Shown: piece after piece, positions 59,755 through 64,000 of the stretch
Layout: each line of letters opens with the position of its first letter
Numbering within the stretch: position 1 is the first letter of the stretch
Source: Magicicada septendecula
Taxonomy: Eukaryota > Arthropoda > Insecta > Hemiptera > Cicadidae
NCBI GenBank assembly: GCA_034769895.1
Contig: CM068369.1
Span: forward strand, 144,605,574-144,669,573
Direction of reading: 5' to 3'
Length of the DNA stretch: 64,000 nucleotides
Notes under the pieces: model-generated
What the model was told of the DNA's origin: nothing
Databases searched by the model: none
What the model saw: the letters and a program-made list of their open reading frames with translations, nothing else
Position numbers and translations under genes: made by a program

Positions 59755-60395
59755 GCAGTTAAATTTACATTGTTGTTTGTACATAATGGCTGATACTTAA
59801 TGAATTTAGAAAAGACAATATACTATTTACACTCACTGTTTAATTGTTCGCTTTCGGTCGGGATGTCTCCCTGTTACTGAAAGTCCACCACTCCTAGTTC
59901 TTCAGTCTTAACGGATATAATATCCTCCTGAGGATGAATGTTTCGCATATAGTGTCTGTATCAACATGTTAGACAAGGGGACATTAAACGTTACATATAT
60001 TCCTACTGTACACGTTTACGTGAAAACTAAAGAAATTTTGTATAAATAACATAACCAATGAGAAGACTCTTCGTGAGCAAAAAACGGAAGCATCAACTTT
60101 TTACTACGGATTTACAAAAGACCATAGCTTTTTTTATTTAAATGCAAACTATTGTTTGTGCTTAATAGCTGATACTAATTTAATTTATAAACTATCATAT
60201 ATAATTGGCATTCACTGTTTAATTGATTGCTTTCTATGCGAACTTTGCTATGATACTGAAAGTCTTTTACGCGATGTTGTGCTGTCGTAAAAGGTATTAT
60301 GTCACGGTCAGTCTGAATGTTCTGAATGTTTCCCATTACAATATCTGACTCAACGGGTTAGACAAAGGAACATTAACGTTATACATATTCCTATT
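59755..60395. repeat. Diverged direct repeats of about 250 bp
   Basis: Blocks 59755-60010 and 60135-60395 share, in the same order, attgtttgt.c.taat.gctgatac, cactgtttaattg, tactgaaagtc, gaatgtttc.cat, gttagacaa(a)gg.acatta and acatat(a)ttcct, at a period of about 380. A third faint match (ttagacaaaggtacactaaacg) occurs near 61418. Origin unknown. Confidence 0.55.
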
Positions 60396-63300
60396 AAAAA
60401 GCTTACTCACTTATAGGTCTAAATGCGAGTGGAAATTTATGTACGTAAAATTATACATTCAAAGTCAATATATTTATATTAGATTTAGAAAAAGTTACCT
60501 ACAAGATAGATTGTAAACATTGTAACAGGTGTGGTATCACTATAGTAAACTATATTGTCTAAAACTGAACAACTTAACGAGATTGAAGAACGAAAGTTCA
60601 ACAATCGCATGTATGGGTAATATTCAGATTTGATTCCCAAATTGGCTTTCCGTCTACTCTCCACTGTGTATATAGTAAATTATTTGGAGTGAATGTACAA
60701 TATTTTTATTCCAACATTGGTTTTAAAATGGAAATTTTTAAGTGTAACCGCACTGAATTGTTCGCCAGAACATGACTTGTATAACAAATAATTATATAGT
60801 TTATACTTACTGTATAAATAGTGCTTGTTAACTACGTTCCTTAAGGCTTTAGGAATGATTCCTATTCCTATTCGTTCCGTCATTTCTGACGGAATGGTTG
60901 TTTCTTACTTGTGCAATCATTCGTCTAACTCTAAACTTATTCCTTTAGCTTGAATGTAGTCCATTCTTCTAACTGTGAAACTAATATTATCAGTATAGAC
61001 GTAGAATGGATCATTATCTGTTTCAACGGTATCTGTTTCAAAAGGAACATGAAATAATATATGTTTTTCTAATATAACGGCCATTTACTTAAAGATATAT
61101 TCAAAAATTAATATTTACCAAAACTAACATTACAATTAAATTCTGTAAATTTATTTTGTTTTCCGAAATTAATCCACGAAGTCGTGTATACAACCCACGT
61201 CATGCAACTTATGATTAACACAAGAAATATTTGGTTGAACATTGTCCAGAAACAACTCAACAACTAAAGCATTACATTTTTAAAATAAAAATTAGATTAA
61301 CATTCATATTTCTCGAATAACGTAATGAAATTCAGCTGTACAGCTTAAAACTTGTCAAGACAGGCTTCAATAGAATTTGCTGTAAGTGTAAATTATATAA
61401 TTGTCAGTTTCATATTTTAGACAAAGGTACACTAAACGATGTTTTGATCAGAATAAAAGAATAAAGAACTGGTATTAGGTCAATAAAGTAATTATTGTTG
61501 ACTTCCAGTGGTAATCACATTAAGGGGACAAGATGGAAAATGTTGGCGATAAAATTAAGATGACCATTTTGTTGTTAATGACGATGTATGAAGATGAAGT
61601 GTCATGTGATCTGTCGAGACGTTTGGTTGGTAAGGTTTAAGGCGGTAAGAAATAAGTAGATTGAGGTAGTGTAATAAAGCAGTATGAACTAATTAATATA
61701 CCAGATCAGTGGTTACGTTACGGGCGGGGATGAATGTGATTTGTTGGCGTGAAGTATATCTAATATAGGATCAATATATTCCCTCTTAATTTAGTACGTA
61801 AGTAATACAGAACGTAGTGTTATAAGGAACTATCATAGATCTCGAATGATTTGCCTCCTACCTGTAGAAACGTGAGGTAGGCCATATACCTACAAAGGTT
61901 ACTTATAGATAAATGTTTAACTGGTAGACAAAAGTAATTAAAATCCTACTTATATACAATAGTCTATATACAGTCTATGTTTTTACGCGTGTTTATATAT
62001 TGCAAAAAGCACGTAATTTACGTACAGAATCAACGTATAGATTTAGTTTTATAATTAGCAAGGGAAACAATGTGTAAAATTAATGCAAACAAAACAGGGT
62101 GAACTTGACGTGTTTCGACTGTTTGCGCGTTGTGTTATTTCGTTTCAGATAAACCGGCTTACGTCCCTCTTGTTTTTTTTACATCAGTGTGTGTTTACAC
62201 AATTCAGCGAATGTCAAACAGTGCGAGACCACCGCGCTAAAGAGCACCTGTATTAAACAACAATTTTCGCTACCGTTACTGATAACTCTCAGCACGTGGC
62301 AGACACTTAGCAGACGCACTAAAATTACGCAATAAAATTAACTATTTTACATAACATCGAGCAACAAGTTTTTATAATCTCCAACTTTTAAAGCAAAGAG
62401 AATAACGTAACCAAGATTTGATTTACATGAAAATCAAGCATATAGAAATATTGTGTATAAGTGCATAGAGAGTATGATGGTCTAGTTTTCAATAATACAG
62501 TTTAAAGCGTTTTGTTGTAGAAAGATAAAAGTTTTTTATGTAGAAACACTTTTACATGAAGTACTTCAAGTAGTGTTTGTACATTAAAAACACATCTACT
62601 TTGATAAACCGTTTTTTCAGAGTGTACCTACTACCATTACGATGATATTCCTATGAAAAATGTTTTGATAGACCTGCTTGCCTACAGAAACAAAAATAAT
62701 TTATTAACGCAAACTCAGAGTGCAAGTGTTGTTTCCTGTTAACTGAATTTAAAATTTCCAACTGACAGCGACTCAGTGATTAGTTCCTGAATACAGAAAA
62801 CTATAAACTACTGATAGTCCGTGCTAGATTATTGTGGCTGTGAAAAAAAAACGAATCCACATGACATAATATGTTATTAATGTTGTGTTTTATTTGAGAA
62901 TATAAGTTGATTTTGAAGCAATCATATATAGATAGTGATTTTGAATTCTTTCTACGCTAAAAATTAAAATGTATCAATTTGAATCAATACAAATCAAGAC
63001 TAATTAATTCAATTTCCGTATGTTTTAGATTCTACAGTGTGTCCATGTGTCCATATTTTCTTAAAATGTGTTTCATAGTAAGGACGATGATTTGAATCAA
63101 GCAATGAAAAATATTTCTTTAAGCCTATGTGGTAACATTTTAACATTACTTAAATACGTGTTTTTACAGATCGAATATTAGGACCGGTGAAATCAAAAAA
63201 TTACGAACTAGTACTTGGCTGTAGAAATTCACTATACTACCCATAACAATATGTTGATGATTTCCGAAACAGTACCTTTCAAAGTTGCCCCTTAAGTATC

Positions 63301-64000
63301 AGATACTTCTGTCGTTTTAAATGTCTCAGAGTAGATGAGAATGTCATGGAAAAATCATACCAATAATTCAGAAAGTGTCAAAAGTACACATATTCTTTCT
63401 TGGAATGTATTGCTTCAGTTGCTTGTCTCGACGAATTTCAGATACTAAATACGCAATATTATTTCTGCTATAATTGTTTTTTGTATGTTGATGTTTTTTT
63501 TTTTGTTAAATGTCAGGCTTCAGACGTAAAGAGAATCACATAGGATGTCAGATTCTTTGTTACTGCTTAGAACCCTTTAGACGTTTAGAGGAAATAGTAA
63601 ATTTTTAGTAAGAAGAATAGAATTTTTAAGAACATTTTACCAAAAACCCACGATTTCATGTACCTCTACCTGAACAAAGTTTATTAATTTAATAGTAACT
63701 GTTAATTACAAATTGTCTCAACTTTAAATATCTGATCTTTATATAGTTTTTATTACTTAATACTTCTGAAGATATTTGGGAAAACCGATTTTAACCTACC
63801 AACTTCTGACTTAATGATGATGTTGTCTCAATAACCTTTGGTCTGTTTCATGATAACAATGTCAGGTTCTAAATTATGATAACGTACGAGGTGTTTTAAT
63901 GTATTACAGACATAAAATTGTGTATTCTGCTATTACCAAATTGAACTTGACATTACCCGGTCTATAATTGATTCCTAAAATGTATCAACGTTTCAAGCAA
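60396..64000. other. Non-coding AT-rich right end
   Basis: No frame with a recognised family on either strand, no microsatellite of note, no inverted repeat found by eye. It may be intron or intergenic DNA. Confidence 0.35.

Overview
This window looks like AT-rich, intron-scale, non-coding nuclear DNA from an arthropod, probably an insect with a large repeat-laden genome. The order is an inference, with a polyneopteran such as a cockroach, termite or stick insect as a guess. There is no convincing intact host gene and no tRNA, rRNA, CRISPR array or bacterial-style operon. Nearly everything recognisable is a transposable element or simple repeat. They cover P-element/THAP, mariner, BEL/Pao, another LTR family with ~3 kb LTRs, Penelope-like elements (PLEs), non-LTR LINEs, a Helentron, solo LTRs and a 56-bp minisatellite.

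Layout, left part. Positions 1-4001 (minus) hold a broken P-element/THAP transposase, split by a 5'-truncated PLE (454-914, 12-bp target duplication) and a mariner-type element (2131-3475, flanked by TA). A probable solo LTR lies at about 5737-6228; a diverged relative sits in reverse at 30305-30783. A complete but mutated BEL/Pao element occupies 7108-14799 with a perfect 5-bp target duplication. A near-full-length minus-strand PLE (15071-17809) abuts a LINE 3' end (17813-18305). A decayed Helentron (helicase plus endonuclease) covers about 18985-21560. LINE 3' ends lie at 23590-24245 (minus) and 25380-25935 (plus).

Middle and right part. A 56-bp minisatellite (31745-33355) is open in all three forward frames. 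From 36.6 to 57.0 kb there is a chain of elements whose ends all abut dinucleotide (GT/CA/TA) tracts: a PLE relic carrying a 133-bp insert, an old LTR-like block split by a palindromic PLE, a young 9.8-kb LTR element with practically identical 2982-bp LTRs but only gag and an integrase tail inside, a second LTR-sized block, and another head-to-head PLE. The last 7 kb holds a perfect-looking 46-bp-arm hairpin and diverged direct repeats but no recognised gene.

How it fits together. The most striking shared signal is in the PLEs. Several unrelated copies are built as head-to-head inverted insertions. Their 3' regions carry hammerhead-ribozyme cores (CTGAAGA, stem II, GAAA), followed some 40 nt later by a 5'-splice-site-like GGTRRRT. 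Elements land repeatedly in TA tracts and preserve them, so the tracts act as a landing pad for further insertions.
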